Shown here: in pieces, positions 49,286 to 61,205 of the stretch | How positions within the stretch are numbered: the stretch's first letter is position 1 | Layout: every line of letters starts with the position of its first letter | Source: Eimeria necatrix | Lineage: Eukaryota > Apicomplexa > Conoidasida > Eucoccidiorida > Eimeriidae | DNA: 64,000 nt | Assembly: GCF_000499385.1 (NCBI RefSeq) | Contig: NW_013652540.1 | Location: 149,534 to 213,533, forward strand | Direction: 5' to 3' | Notes under the pieces: model-generated | The model's database searches: none | The model's input: only the letters and a program-made list of their open reading frames with translations | What the model was told of the DNA's origin: nothing | Program-made: the position numbers and the translations under genes

Positions 49286-50656
49286 ATGATGAATTCACAG
49301 AATCCTGGCACTCAAACTCTCCAAGTGAAAGGCGGAGAAAATACTTTTACTGGGGAAAAAGAGCCGTACTTCTTCCTTGGTCCCCGCAGATGTGGATCCC
49401 AAGACTGCCTGAGCATAACAAATACAATAAGCCTTGTACTCCTCGCAGCAACAGTCTATCTTATATTGCGTGGCTTCTGGTGCATGCAAGAGCTAAGCAT
49501 GTACAGGCCGCTACATGGAGGCAACTACGCACGCCTTTTATCGACTTCACGCGCTCGCTTGATTATGGCTTGCGTAGAAGAAAGCAGCATGGAGGATGTC
49601 CGTGCCCGACGCCCTTCAACAAATTCAACATCCAACGCGCCCGTTCTAGAGGCTCCTGCGGCACGACTTTCCACTGCTGCCAGTCAGAGGCTGGACATGA
49701 ACTGCTTATATATCAAAGAAGCTTCCTCACAAGGTGTAGCAAAAACCTTATTGACGCCCCCTGTCGAAGAAGCAGAACTAAGACGTCAACGGAAAGCTCT
49801 AAATCTCTCTTGCAAGGATCTTAAGAACCTACAGTATGTTGAAATCCAGCTTATACTTAGAGCGAGGAGTGGGATAAAAGAAATGATAAGCGATAAGCAT
49901 CGAGCTTGGACAACTTTGGGGAAGTTAGCGGAAGAATGGAAGCAGTTGGAATCGCTCGAAGCTAAACTCGCTAAAGAAGTAGGCGGGAACTCATCCACAG
50001 AGCTAGAGGAGACAAATCGAAGGATTCAAGCACTTGAAAAGCAAATGAAGGCACTGCACGTAACACTCAGGCGGATCCGGAGTACAATGTATTCGATAAC
50101 CCAGCAGAAACTGCAGAAGGCCCTTTCTCTCAAGCTGTTTCTAAGGCACCGCATACAGAACCAAAAAATATCAATCACAGCAGCGAATGCCTTAAGCATA
50201 GCCGCTCTTGTAGTTAATGGCGTGAGGGGAAGAAATTGTGCGCTACCTCCAAATTACAGCGACGAAGCCCTAAAAGTAGCGGAAGAGTTCCTGACGAGCA
50301 CGCAAAGTGCAACGGAAGACCTCTTGCAGCAGCTTAATTCACCGACAAATGGCCTCAAAACCATACGGAAAAGTGTGGCAAATTATCACTTGCTTCAAAA
50401 AGATGCATCCATGTATGCTTTGCAGATGCGGAGTGCTTTGATGGCTCCTTCGGCACGGCGAATAATCGAAAGACTTGAATCGCAAAACTTCAAGTTGTCG
50501 AAAGCTCTAGAAAAAGCACATGGAATTTTACAAAAGGGAACCACTGAGGGCGCAGCAAGAGCCTCACAAGGGAGCCCATTCACAAGGGGGCGCTTTTCTT
50601 TACTTCGTAAACTTTTGGGAGCCCGAAGGAGTACTGGCCTGGACAAATCACGTTGA
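49286..50656 (+). CDS. Tandem membrane protein family, member C
   Basis: An unrecognised intronless protein of 456 residues, third member of the tandem family. Two ATG codons in a row mark the start. The membrane segment is at about residues 44-62 (SLVLLAATVYLILRGFWCMQ) and ends in the same FWC..EL motif as members A and B. The helical C-terminal region contains ISITAANALSIAALVVNGVR, KYH/NYHLLQ-type and VSM/ASMYALQMRSAL blocks found in the paralogues. It also has EEAELRRQRKALNLSCKD, which corresponds to EEAEYRRQIDALSLPFAD in member B and AECKRQLKALHLPKKD in member A. The N-terminal tail is different and shorter. It is the member nearest the convergent AMP deaminase gene, and may represent the ancestral arrangement that was duplicated. 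Confidence 0.75.
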   Translation: MMNSQNPGTQTLQVKGGENTFTGEKEPYFFLGPRRCGSQDCLSITNTISLVLLAATVYLILRGFWCMQELSMYRPLHGGNYARLLSTSRARLIMACVEESSMEDVRARRPSTNSTSNAPVLEAPAARLSTAASQRLDMNCLYIKEASSQGVAKTLLTPPVEEAELRRQRKALNLSCKDLKNLQYVEIQLILRARSGIKEMISDKHRAWTTLGKLAEEWKQLESLEAKLAKEVGGNSSTELEETNRRIQALEKQMKALHVTLRRIRSTMYSITQQKLQKALSLKLFLRHRIQNQKISITAANALSIAALVVNGVRGRNCALPPNYSDEALKVAEEFLTSTQSATEDLLQQLNSPTNGLKTIRKSVANYHLLQKDASMYALQMRSALMAPSARRIIERLESQNFKLSKALEKAHGILQKGTTEGAARASQGSPFTRGRFSLLRKLLGARRSTGLDKSR

Positions 50657-53600
50657 TGCAGAAGCAGAAGTCCATGAGCGTATATTTCCAGCCTTCTGAT
50701 TGCACCCTGCGAATTTGACCATGAAACTATTCTTGAGTAGCGTCGCCTCTCAATGGAACAGAAATTGCTTGATTGGCCCTCGATCTGCATTGTTTTTTAC
50801 GGGCGTGACAGCTTTTACTCTGTGACGCTTTGTCTGGTTGTTTGCCATATTGAATGCATTTGGTGGTTTTAGGCATACTGATTGCAGTTGATGATGCTTA
50901 CCATATTGATTGCACTTGAGGATACACCCCTGCCATAATTTCGTTCATTTCACAGCGAAGTGGAAGGCGGTAAAATACGGCGTGAAACCTTACAGCTATG
51001 CGAATGGAAGGTGCGTTTACCAAAGTTGTGTACAGATTTTTTCAGACGTGTAACCGGAAGCCCGTTGACTATTTGCTGTCGCTCCAGGTTGTGACCACAA
51101 ACATCATACTGAGATTTTTTAAATCGGTATGCATTGTTAAACGGGATTTCTGAAGGGTTAATCTATCCCGGTAAATCCGGATCCGGTTGCCCCAACTGGT
51201 GAGCGAGCTCATCCGCATAGCACAGTACTTCATTTTTTTCAGTGCCTTAGAGCAGGTTCAGATTCTCTCGCATTTATATTGTTTCGTCGGCAGCTTCGTA
51301 TACGAGTGTATCTCTGCTTATGATTTTAGCTTCGTGGGAAGTTTGCTTTGATTGCATATGGTGGACGGCAACACGAGTTCTCTGCATGGAGAGCAGCACA
51401 CCTGTAGTCGACGATTCTTGAGGGTTACTGAAGCCCATGCAGAGGACTGAGGTGGAATATGACGACAACCTGTATTGCGTAGACTGTTTGGCACAGCGTC
51501 CACCTTATTACTAGTATTTTCATATGAGGGCCGCTGCGATAATTGCATTTGCTGCCAATTGCAACTTCTGGCCAGGAGCCAGAAGCGACCGTTGCCGTTG
51601 CACATCACCCATAAGCGTTCGCTTTTATTTCTCTAAGCATCTTACTTCATTCGTTCCGCCTGCCTGTTTTATCTTATTCGGAAACTCCACGAGTTGCATA
51701 AAAATGGCAGCGGGCTTATGCTGCGCTAAACGGAAACATTCTTTCTATTCGTCGGTGCGTACAGATTGTTTGACTTTGTGACAAAAGTGGCATACACGTG
51801 CCCTATTTTAGCAACCAACACAGCAGGCAGACCCTTATTGGAAAGGGCATTCAGTACCGGGAGCAGACAGCGTGAGCGCTGCAGTGATGGAGGATTCGTC
51901 ACATAGGAATAACTTCCACTGAAAATGAGATGCCACGCCGATATTTAGACACTGCTTTAAGCATATGCGGAAAAAAATGCTGCTAAGTACACGAAGGCTC
52001 TGACTACTCCAAAGCCAAAGAAATGCCCCCTCCTAGCATAACGGAAGCACTTTGCCAGCCAGCCTCACCATTGTGAGAATGCAAATCTTGTATGCGTGAC
52101 TCCTGTGAAGCACACAGTGGGCCGGACTGGTAACTGCGTTATGCCATTTCGTAAGAGGCCCCTAGCTACGCTTGGTGCTGCTAGTCATGCGGGGGAGCGG
52201 CATTTCTTTCTTAGGTGAAAGGTGTCTGCTAGCACCGGCAGCATTCAGCATTCCTGTCTCGACCCCGCTCACTCCTGAGTCGCATGCCCACAGGAAAAGA
52301 CCATGGCGAACGACGCAAAAAAAGGCAGTTGATGCTCCAATTCGCTCTTCTTCAGCGTGTGGTGGAAGCAGCGAAACCCAAATTATGGCTATAAAAACGC
52401 AAGGTAAAGAATGGGGGCCATTTTATTTGCACAAGCATGCTGGATATGTCTGTGTGGAGAATACCAAATGGTGCTGTTGAGCTCCTAATCGGCTTGGCCA
52501 TCCTTCACTTTATCGGGCAAATTTTTCTTCCGCAGTTCACTGGATACGTTAAACAGAGGCAGGGGCTACTCAGCGTGCTTCAGCGCTCGGAGGGTTATGA
52601 GCTCTGGTAGAACTAGAGGACTGCAAGGGCTGAGCAAATGATTCGCTGCGACAGCATCCACGTTAAAGTATATTGGCTCTAGAGACATACCTGTACAGGC
52701 CGCTGCACGTGATCCTCTGCAGTGTTCTTATGAACCGGAAATACCAAATCTTTTAAAAGGTGCCAGAGTAAGCTGCAGTTCTAGGAAGATCTTTCCTTCC
52801 CTCTTGTGGTTAGTCCGTTATTTCTTACTTGCACATTTCGTCACATTGCTGCCACGGTGAAGCTTATGCTGACATCCTGAAGATACAAAGATGAGAAGAA
52901 GGTGCTCTAAATACAGTAAATGAAGACGCTCGCTCTCTGAAGGCGCCTTTTGATGGACTTTATTTCCGTTACAGCGGAGATGGTAAGGAGATAGGAAGGT
53001 CACGAGGGAATCAACAACCCTCGTGAAGCTCGCTAAGACTAGCTAGATGCACTTTTGGATGGAACAGAAAAAACTCGGCCTTAACCGCCTGTTTCAAGAA
53101 TGTGATGCCACCTACAAACCCCGTTCCATCACTGCAACCGTCACTTTGTGCAGGTGATGGCAAGTTGAAAGAAGTAACTCGATGAGTGGCCTCTTCACAT
53201 TGTCCAGTAGATGGACTTAAAGAATAAGCTAGACGCGCTCGCTAAATATGTTGAACCGACCCCGCTTCTGGCTCTTACTCGCGGTGACTACACAACTGCG
53301 GTTGAGCGCATTGTCTACATAACAAACAGAATGAGCAGTGCATTACCGTACTTCGCATGGGCAAATGGTCGAAACGAATATGAATAAGTACGACTAACAA
53401 GCGTATTCAACCGCTCGTCATACGTACTCCCAAATAAGAACTGCTTGCAGCATTGTATCGAAAGGCGGCCTTTTCTAGCATAGGCTTGTCCCACTAAGTA
53501 CGGAATGCAGGTGCATTGTGACCTGGCCACTACACTGCAAGAGGCGCACCTCGTTTCTTCTCTGCAGCAAATATATGGAATCACAGCTATTTCTAATTCA

Positions 53601-53796
53601 TTGTTTGTCGGTGGAAAACACGGCGAGATACTGCACAAGGGGGACAAGCAAGCAACGCTCAATGGTTGCACTCTGTCTTACGCCCCGCTTATCCGCTGAA
53701 CACTCTTAAGACAAATGAGTTACAGCGAAGCCAAGCCCTGCTTGGAGGCCTCATGCATCGCACTGTGCCCCAAGACGTTTGATGCCTGTCTGCAAT
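50657..53796. other. Spacer between member C and AMP deaminase
   Basis: This lies between convergent genes. No reading frame longer than about 120 codons and no recognisable motif. The right end (about 53640-53796) is the AMP deaminase 3' flank that is also found, diverged, near 42880-43030. Confidence 0.45.
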
Positions 53797-56700
53797 CTAA
53801 GGCTTTTGCTGTTCTGATTGCGACGGTGGCAGGCTAAGCTTCATTGAGAGCGTGAGCTGTTCTGCTGCACACGAAAGCTCATCCAGCTCCTGCTCTGCAA
53901 TGCTTCGTCTTCTCTGCAATTCAGGTCCACATTGCATCGCCATGTCGGGAGAGGAAAGAACAGAGTTTGGGTTGGAAGGCCCTAGACTGGGTGAGATAGC
54001 ATCGCTATGTGGGGAAGGGGGGACACGAGACGGATGCTGACGGTCGGCCCCGCGAGGCGACAAGGCCGTTTCCACCGTGTAGGCTGGAGAGGAAATACAA
54101 GGCTCTTGAGAAACTCTCAAGGGAATGCCGTGGGGAACCTGCAGGAAATGATTGGACGGAGGCGTCTGGGCAACAGCAATCGGGCCAGTGATACTCGGCT
54201 GTTGCTGCTGGTTTGCTGTTAAGACTATCCTCATGTTCAAGATCTCGCGCATATACTCCAGTTCTTCCCTCCAGGTGTCAATCCTAAGCAGAACACAACC
54301 AGCAAAACCAAGAGAAGGCAACGGCTAACACATTACCGTCACAAGGACGACCGTTTAGGTGTATCGGCTGAGACAGATGGGCACTACAAGCTTGCATGAG
54401 TAACAGCAAAACAGCGCGCTTGTTTTCAACATTGGCACAGTCCAGAAAGAACAAGCAGCAGCCGCGGCAAAATCCTACCGATATTGGAGTCTGATATTGC
54501 TGACGTTCGTTCTCCGCATGTCGTTTCCTTCGCTCCCCGGCAACCAGTAACTATCTCCTAGCCAGTGTCTCTTAAACTCATTTTCAAACCCACTAACAGC
54601 ACAAACGCATTGGTATGATACAAGCTAGCGAAGAGCAGGATACCAACGGAACCAATCACATGCGAGACAGAACACTGGCGGGACGTCAACACGGCAGCAG
54701 CAAAAGGGAAACGGAACACAAAAAAGCAGAAAAACAGATAAGACACAACAAACGGCAGCCCTGAGGGTGGGCCGACGAAATAGGTCAACCAACTCGCGCC
54801 CCATGAGAAGAGCACGGAGACGCTGACACCCTCTAGCGATAATCCAAAAAGTTAACACAGTCACAAAGATACTCCCCCCATCCGCAATTCGTAATCCGGC
54901 AGAATAGTGTGGCCTGCTTATAAATGCTATTTGCTCGTGAGACAATATGTGAAAATTTGCCTGTCCCAGCCTCTTGCGCATATCTCATCAACACGCTTCC
55001 GCATCCATCTGCCGGCACTTTCCGAACCCTACTTCTGCGTGAGTGCCTGTGTTGGACTCTTTCTCTGCCTTTTTCATGCTGTTTGCTCCGGGCATACAGA
55101 CTTTTTACATATGTCTCTTGTTTGCCTGCGTGCGAGTGTCAGGACCCGTCTAGGTCCTCCTCCTTTGCATCGGCCTACAAGTACTCTTGGCTCTTCACCC
55201 GTTTCTTGCTGCTTGCACCTAAGTCTTTCCGTGCGCGTCTCTTTGTGTCGGTTTGTCTGTACCTTTAACTATTTGTGTACTTCTGCGCGGCTGCTGTCTC
55301 GCTTTTCTATCCACGCCTTTCCATGACAATCTGAACCTATTTTGGTTTGTATCTTTGTCTTCCTGCGCATTTCTACTGCTCTGGAAGCTTTCACAAAAGT
55401 GTGCTCCTGCTTGGCTGCCTTTATCCCTAGCTCCGCATAATTTATTTGTTGTGAGGACCGTCTCTAGATCTTCGTATGCTCGCGTTAGCCTCCGTCCTTT
55501 TCTGCTCAGCTCTTCCCTTCCGAATGCAAGATGAATGGATGGGCAAGAGAAAATGAACCCGCATAAACAGACTTGCCTTTGAAGTACAGAATTTCTTGCG
55601 AGTTCGCAAAGATCCACAGGAGAGAGCTTCCATACATGCTGCAAATACACAATGCTCACAAAACACTAAACAGGTTTTGAGCTAAAGAAGGTCAAGTCAC
55701 TTTGCTTAACACTAGCATTGTGTCTGGACATAATTCATAAAGGTCGCACTTAATTCAATTATCGAATCCATATGTATGCATTCAACTACGCAATGCATTG
55801 CTTTAGCGGTTGTCGCCTCGCGATGCGCTTCGGCGTGCGTCTTTCAGATCAGCATCGAAACACTAGTTGCTGAATCAATTGAATAATGAAGCGTTCACGC
55901 TCAAGCAGCTTACTGCTGCAATCGAATACTCTTCCAGAAGAGGCTCATCAGTAAAGTGAAACATCAAGGGGTCATCGGTGGAGAGCGACACATTCAGGCC
56001 AATCTTGAAAAAAGAGTAGAGAGGATTCTTAGCTGCAGGCAAAAGCAGTAAAAAAAAGAGAATAAGAAACTTAGCAAGATTAGTGGGGCGCCCCTCACGT
56101 GAGGAGCGCCAGTGCTCGGGCTACGCATTATACAAAAATTGTCGTCGTGGGTGAGCCCTTCGCTTACAACACCAGTATTAACGGTTCAGCATTTTGCGCC
56201 ATTTGGTACGAGCCCATTTCAAGTAACAACAATTCAAGCAAAAGCTGTGTTCACTTCAGAGACAACTGTGAGCACGAACACGAACAGAGGGACATGACGT
56301 GTCTAGAAGGCAGGAAAAGGGAAAAGCAATGAAGCAATCGATGCAAATACACACAAGAAAAGCCGACAAGCGGGCAGTGCACCTATGTCGACAAATAGAG
56401 CGTTGTTTGAAAGAGGAGAAACTGCAATGCCGATCTGCTTAAGATAAAACATATATTCCAAGACGGGGGCCCCCTTCAAGAGAATTCCGTGGTTTATTCC
56501 GTCGGCTAACAAGAATGCCGCCGCCAAATGACTAGTGCTTCCGGCCTCTCCACAGTGCGGCCTGAAAAGTAAATCTCGAAATACTACACCACATGCTCAA
56601 GCATTAAGACTGCATGCAAATTTTCGAGCAGCATTCGCACAACAAAAGTATATTTAGTACAACTTAAGTAAATCAAACACGCCCCTATCTTCAAGATAAT

Positions 56701-59700
56701 GCCAGATACACCACAAGTTCAAGCAGCTGATTTCACTCTGGCACAAACTCTCTACTTCGTGTTTTAAGTACAAAACTCCATGCAGGTTTTTCCATGTCCA
56801 CCTTGCTGCGAACAAATCTTTTGTATTCCGTATTCATACATGGACTGCTGTGGATAAATGTCATAAGTCGAGTGGGCAGGTGCCAAAAAACTGACTGACC
56901 TGAAGCTAAGAGGCCTCATATTTCTGGCCTCAAGAAACAAGTTCAACGCGCGAATGTTCGCATACATGTAAAATATCCAGTAGGAATATGGGGGATTGTT
57001 ATAGCTCGTCCATTCGCAAGGAGGTGGCAGATCTCCGCCCTCCATCGTATATTTAGAAACCCTGGACTCATCATCAACGGAGTCAAAGCCCACCATCTGC
57101 AGCAGTCGGCAAGCGCATGCTAATGAAGAGTGGGCCCAGTAAGCTAAAAACGCAGTTACACAGAAATAATTGAAGGAAAAATGCTCGGCAGCAGTGTGAA
57201 ACTGCTGCAGCTAGATGTGTGACCACAAAAACCGATGCACTCATGCACGCTACAGTTCACAAAATGGATAATCACTTCGTGCACTTCACAAACTGCACTG
57301 TAGCTGACAAACAAGGGCTGAGACGCAGAGCAAAAATTGCTCGTGCGACTGGACTGGCGGCAGCTGCAGATGATTTCATGTGAGCATTGCGCTATGAATT
57401 CTCGTCGCAGCCATATAGGGCGATTGCGCACAAGACGGTGGCGCACGAGTTTCCATGCATGCACAAATGTTTAATAGCCGCAGCACTGCCTTACGGCCTG
57501 CAGAAATAAGAATATTTTGCGGTGCTTTTGGGGATCCTTCACAGCATCAAACAATGGCTCGAAGACATTTCTCAGCAGCGTGCCAAAGTTAGGTATCTCC
57601 CCTCGCTTTCTATAGACGTGGTAGAGCCTAAGGCAGAAAAAAATAACGCAACAGAAAACAAAATGAACAGAAGGGCGGACTGGATAGTGTCGCAGAAAAT
57701 GTTGAGGCAAACTATGCTTAAGAGCCGACAAAGCCGGGCGCGCGTGCGCACATAAGAGAGAAAATTGCAGAGCTGCACATGAAGATGACAATAGAACGGG
57801 GACATACACGCAGACAAGGAACGCAAAAGGCACAGAACAGGCAAACAACATAGTGACATTGCAGTTCTGAGCCGCTGGGCGGCACACAGGCAAAGGCAAA
57901 ACGTGAATTCCCATGCTTGTACTTCCGCTCATCATGAGGCGCGAAAAGTGCACAGGCTGTAATCAGCAGACGACGCCAGTCTAGCTCTCCGCGCTACAAT
58001 TTGCCATTTGCGTGCCACAGCGCTTCCAGATATGTACCTCGGAACTTGAATGATCCAGCGAACACGGCGAGAGTGAAGTTTGTTGTCCACCACCCACGCA
58101 GCTAGCCTTTCCCACTCTTCGTAAGATCTCCCGTAAATTGATACGCGCCATTCTGCATGCTGGTATCTGCGGAAAAACAACAGGCTACAACGGGAAAATT
58201 CTTGAGCATACAGTGATATTCGATCCCCCAAAAGTAAGGCCTTTGTCGCTGGCGTTTCCGCTTTGTCTTCTTTGCGCCTCGCGCGTGATGAAGATGCTGG
58301 CTACCATGAACTGACAGCTGACAGCTTGAGGCAAGTACAAACGTAAATATTAAATGAGCACACTGCATATCCCTAGTCGTCCTGCTTCTATTTTAAGCGG
58401 AAACGAACCATACCACTGACATGACTAACCCACAAAAGGTTCAAATGGCAAGGAAACAGATCATCGCTAAGCAAATCAGGCAACAAGTAAAGCTACGCGG
58501 GCGAACAGCGTCGACCTGGCAATTGACATTGCAAATGCAAACCATTTGCTCAATACAGCAACTTGGAATATCTGATGACTTTGTCAGACAGTTGCAAAAT
58601 CTCCTCGCTAGCAGATCATAAACGCATGAATATCATATTACATAAATGTCACAATGTAAGCACTTGTATGAAAACGCCAACTGGAGGCTCAACATAAAGG
58701 TGTTGTACTTTCTATCGTCCAAATCTGCAATGACCTCTTGCGTCAACTCTGCGAGAAAGCGGCCTGAAGGAAACCCGGCAGACATAAAGCAAACGTTTCC
58801 CCCCTGCTGCGCAAAAGTACAGAAGGGCAAGAAGGAAAAGAACAAAAGTGCCTAAAAATATGAAATATGAGTTACCTTTGATGTGGTTATCGGTCTTGAG
58901 GAATACATCTCGGAGCCTAGCTTGACCAAACGGATTGTACTTCTGATTAAACAGATCAAAGCGTTGAAAACAAGAACCTAAAAACAGTCTCCACAAGACA
59001 CTGAACCCACAGTCTGAAAAAGACGAAAACCACCGCGAGTTTCCTATAGGAAAACGGCCCACTGAGAAGGCACTCGTCAAGTCATCAGGGAAAACTTGCG
59101 TCCGGCAATTTAAACTCGAACTTCTACTGCAACTATTGTGTATTTCAAGTCGCCATTCGGATTCGCACTCTCACCAAGAGCGTGGACATTCAGGTGATCA
59201 ACTGACGCTTCACTTGCACTGAACCCCAATTCTTTCTGAAACAAATCCCTCAACGTTATGCCCTGGCCATCTTCTGTAGCGACTACTGTGTCGCCCTCTG
59301 TTCTGTACTTCTTCCTGCTCACAAGCTCGTAGAAAGCGCACTAAGTTCCAATCAACAGGAAGGCGCAAACGGTGCGGAAGTCATGGCCCCACAGGTTTGT
59401 ACGTATGCAGATACACCAAGTAAGGTGATGTAAGCAGGGGCAGCCAGCAAAATGCACATTTTGCTAGATTGATATACAGATTTGTACAGACAAAAATGCA
59501 CATGGGTGTCTAAGGAATACTCCTTTGTTAATTCCGTGTGGCGCTAATATATTTTTCTTTGAAATGGGATCCTGAATATTGACGATGAGCTACTTAATCA
59601 TTACGCACGAAAGCGGAGAGAGAAGCCAAGCCCACCTGATGAAGCGTAGTAAATGCTTTTGATGCATACATGCCGAATGGTGGACGTGCGTGTCCACTTT

Positions 59701-61205
59701 TCTTACATTGTAGAAGTCCCGGTGTTTGTTGTTTTTGGTTTCCTCTACTTCAGCGCCTGTCAATAAGATGTGTAGCAGCAGCAAATATAGATTTTGCACA
59801 GCCACGAATTGTGCTTTCGGGGTAAAATCCCAGCCAGTAGGAACAAATGAGACTAACCCTTATCCTGTTTCAAAGTTCTGCAGAAACCAGCTGCTATAAA
59901 ACTGATCAAAATTCAAACCAGAACTACTTGAAATGTTAAAAGACGGGATGTAGTGGCGATAGTGCATTCATTGCGTCATACTCGAATTGAACATCAAGTG
60001 AAAGTTAAACTTTCCCTCCAGAAATTTGATTCGTCTGTAGCAAAAGGTCTTGCACGCTGCTCATCACAAGGAACAGAAGAAACGCAAGCAAAGGAGGAGA
60101 TGAGACGGGTGCGAAAGAAAGACGAAAATGAATACCCCAAGCCGCACTGCAGCCCCACTGTGCAGCAGCAGATAATTCATTGATGCAACTCCCGACGAAA
60201 AGCTACAATGAAGATGCGAAGTCCACACCACACCCATTATGAAGTCATTAAATGAAAACATGAGCGCACCAACGCTTCTGCAACGCCACGAACACTGGCA
60301 GCTTTGTTTGCATGCGCTGCCCCATTTGCAGGCACGCACGAAGCCAGCACTTCCGCTAATTACCTGGATCTTGCACTGCAATCATTACATCTTGCAATGC
60401 CGCGAGATATTCTCTGACTGTTGGAATCGAATTTGCACTCCACAAAAGAGGCGGATCCGGTCTTTCTTGTGCAGGGTCCCAGTACACCTAGAACGCAGAA
60501 ACGAGCAGAAGTGAATTGCCTAAGAGCTCGGACTTACGCAAGAATTTCCAGCACACAAAAACACAAAATATGTTTGGCTGAGGTGCTGACTGCCTCTTCT
60601 CTGTTCACATTCAGAGCGCGCCGGTGCAGCAGCAGACACAGCCTCAGCTCTCTGCTTCCTCTCACTCCAAAACAGCACTTAGAAGAAACTCAAAGCGAAA
60701 TTACTAGCCAGCGTGCACATATAAGCCAAAATATGCAGAGCCTGAGCCGCCTGCAACCCCATTTGTACTTCCACGCGGCAATTCATCACCAGCAATCTGC
60801 AAGTTTCCACTGAGTTCTGTTTCCACTTAAGGATCTGTCTTGTTCTTTGCATCCAGCGCCCCCCCGCGACTTAAAATATCCCTTTTTTGACCTTTTTCTT
60901 TGAAGTCCACTGGAAATGGCTGTTACCTGCATGACTCCGTCGACGAATCTGAAGACCGCGGAGCACTTCTCGGGGGGCTCGACGCTCAAGGGGTCGAAGA
61001 TGGGCTCTTTGCTCATTCCTTCGAAGGCCTTTGGGGGCGCCTGAGAAGCTGCACTCCAGCGAGCAGCTCCGTCTTGTGCAGAACTGCGTCTTTCGAGGTC
61101 ACTTTGGTGCAGCGGGCTTTCCACGAGCCGCACGGCCGGCGAAACCCGCGGCACCCGGTAGCGGCCTACGAAGCGCCAGCGGTGGCCCAGGGCGTTTGCG
61201 AGGGT
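53797..61205 (-). CDS. AMP deaminase, 5' end unresolved
   Basis: It converts AMP to IMP plus ammonia. Fifteen exons keep phase (read downward): 61205-60927, 60487-60364, 60056-59982, 59756-59636, 59314-59175, 58977-58876, 58763-58709, 58166-58038, 57627-57495, 57096-56900, 56561-56383, 56032-55914, 55638-55577, 54592-54479, 54283-53797, for 771 residues. Diagnostic motifs: [18 protein letters not shown] (zinc ligands), [86 protein letters not shown] (catalytic Asp pair), [13 protein letters not shown] and [10 protein letters not shown]. The intron after 55577 appears to use a GC donor (AG/GCAAGT). The last exon adds about 150 Pro/Ser/Gln-rich residues beyond the usual family end. At least one further exon should lie upstream; a conserved-looking stretch at 61849-61646 (FYVKLQPSKDLAILASASDE) is a candidate. 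Confidence 0.92.

Noticed and set aside
49102..49824. 240-codon plus-strand frame overlapping member C
   Set aside because: It overlaps the paralogue-supported frame starting at 49286 and has no counterpart in members A or B.
54558..54981. Hydrophobic minus-strand frames suggesting a membrane protein
   Set aside because: They overlap the AMP deaminase exon 54592-54479 in another frame and the preceding intron; the true exon reads the conserved [12 protein letters not shown].
57628..57953. Hydrophobic N-terminal extension before [14 protein letters not shown]
   Set aside because: It is intron sequence of AMP deaminase; the acceptor before 57627 gives the conserved VPR/LYHVY junction.
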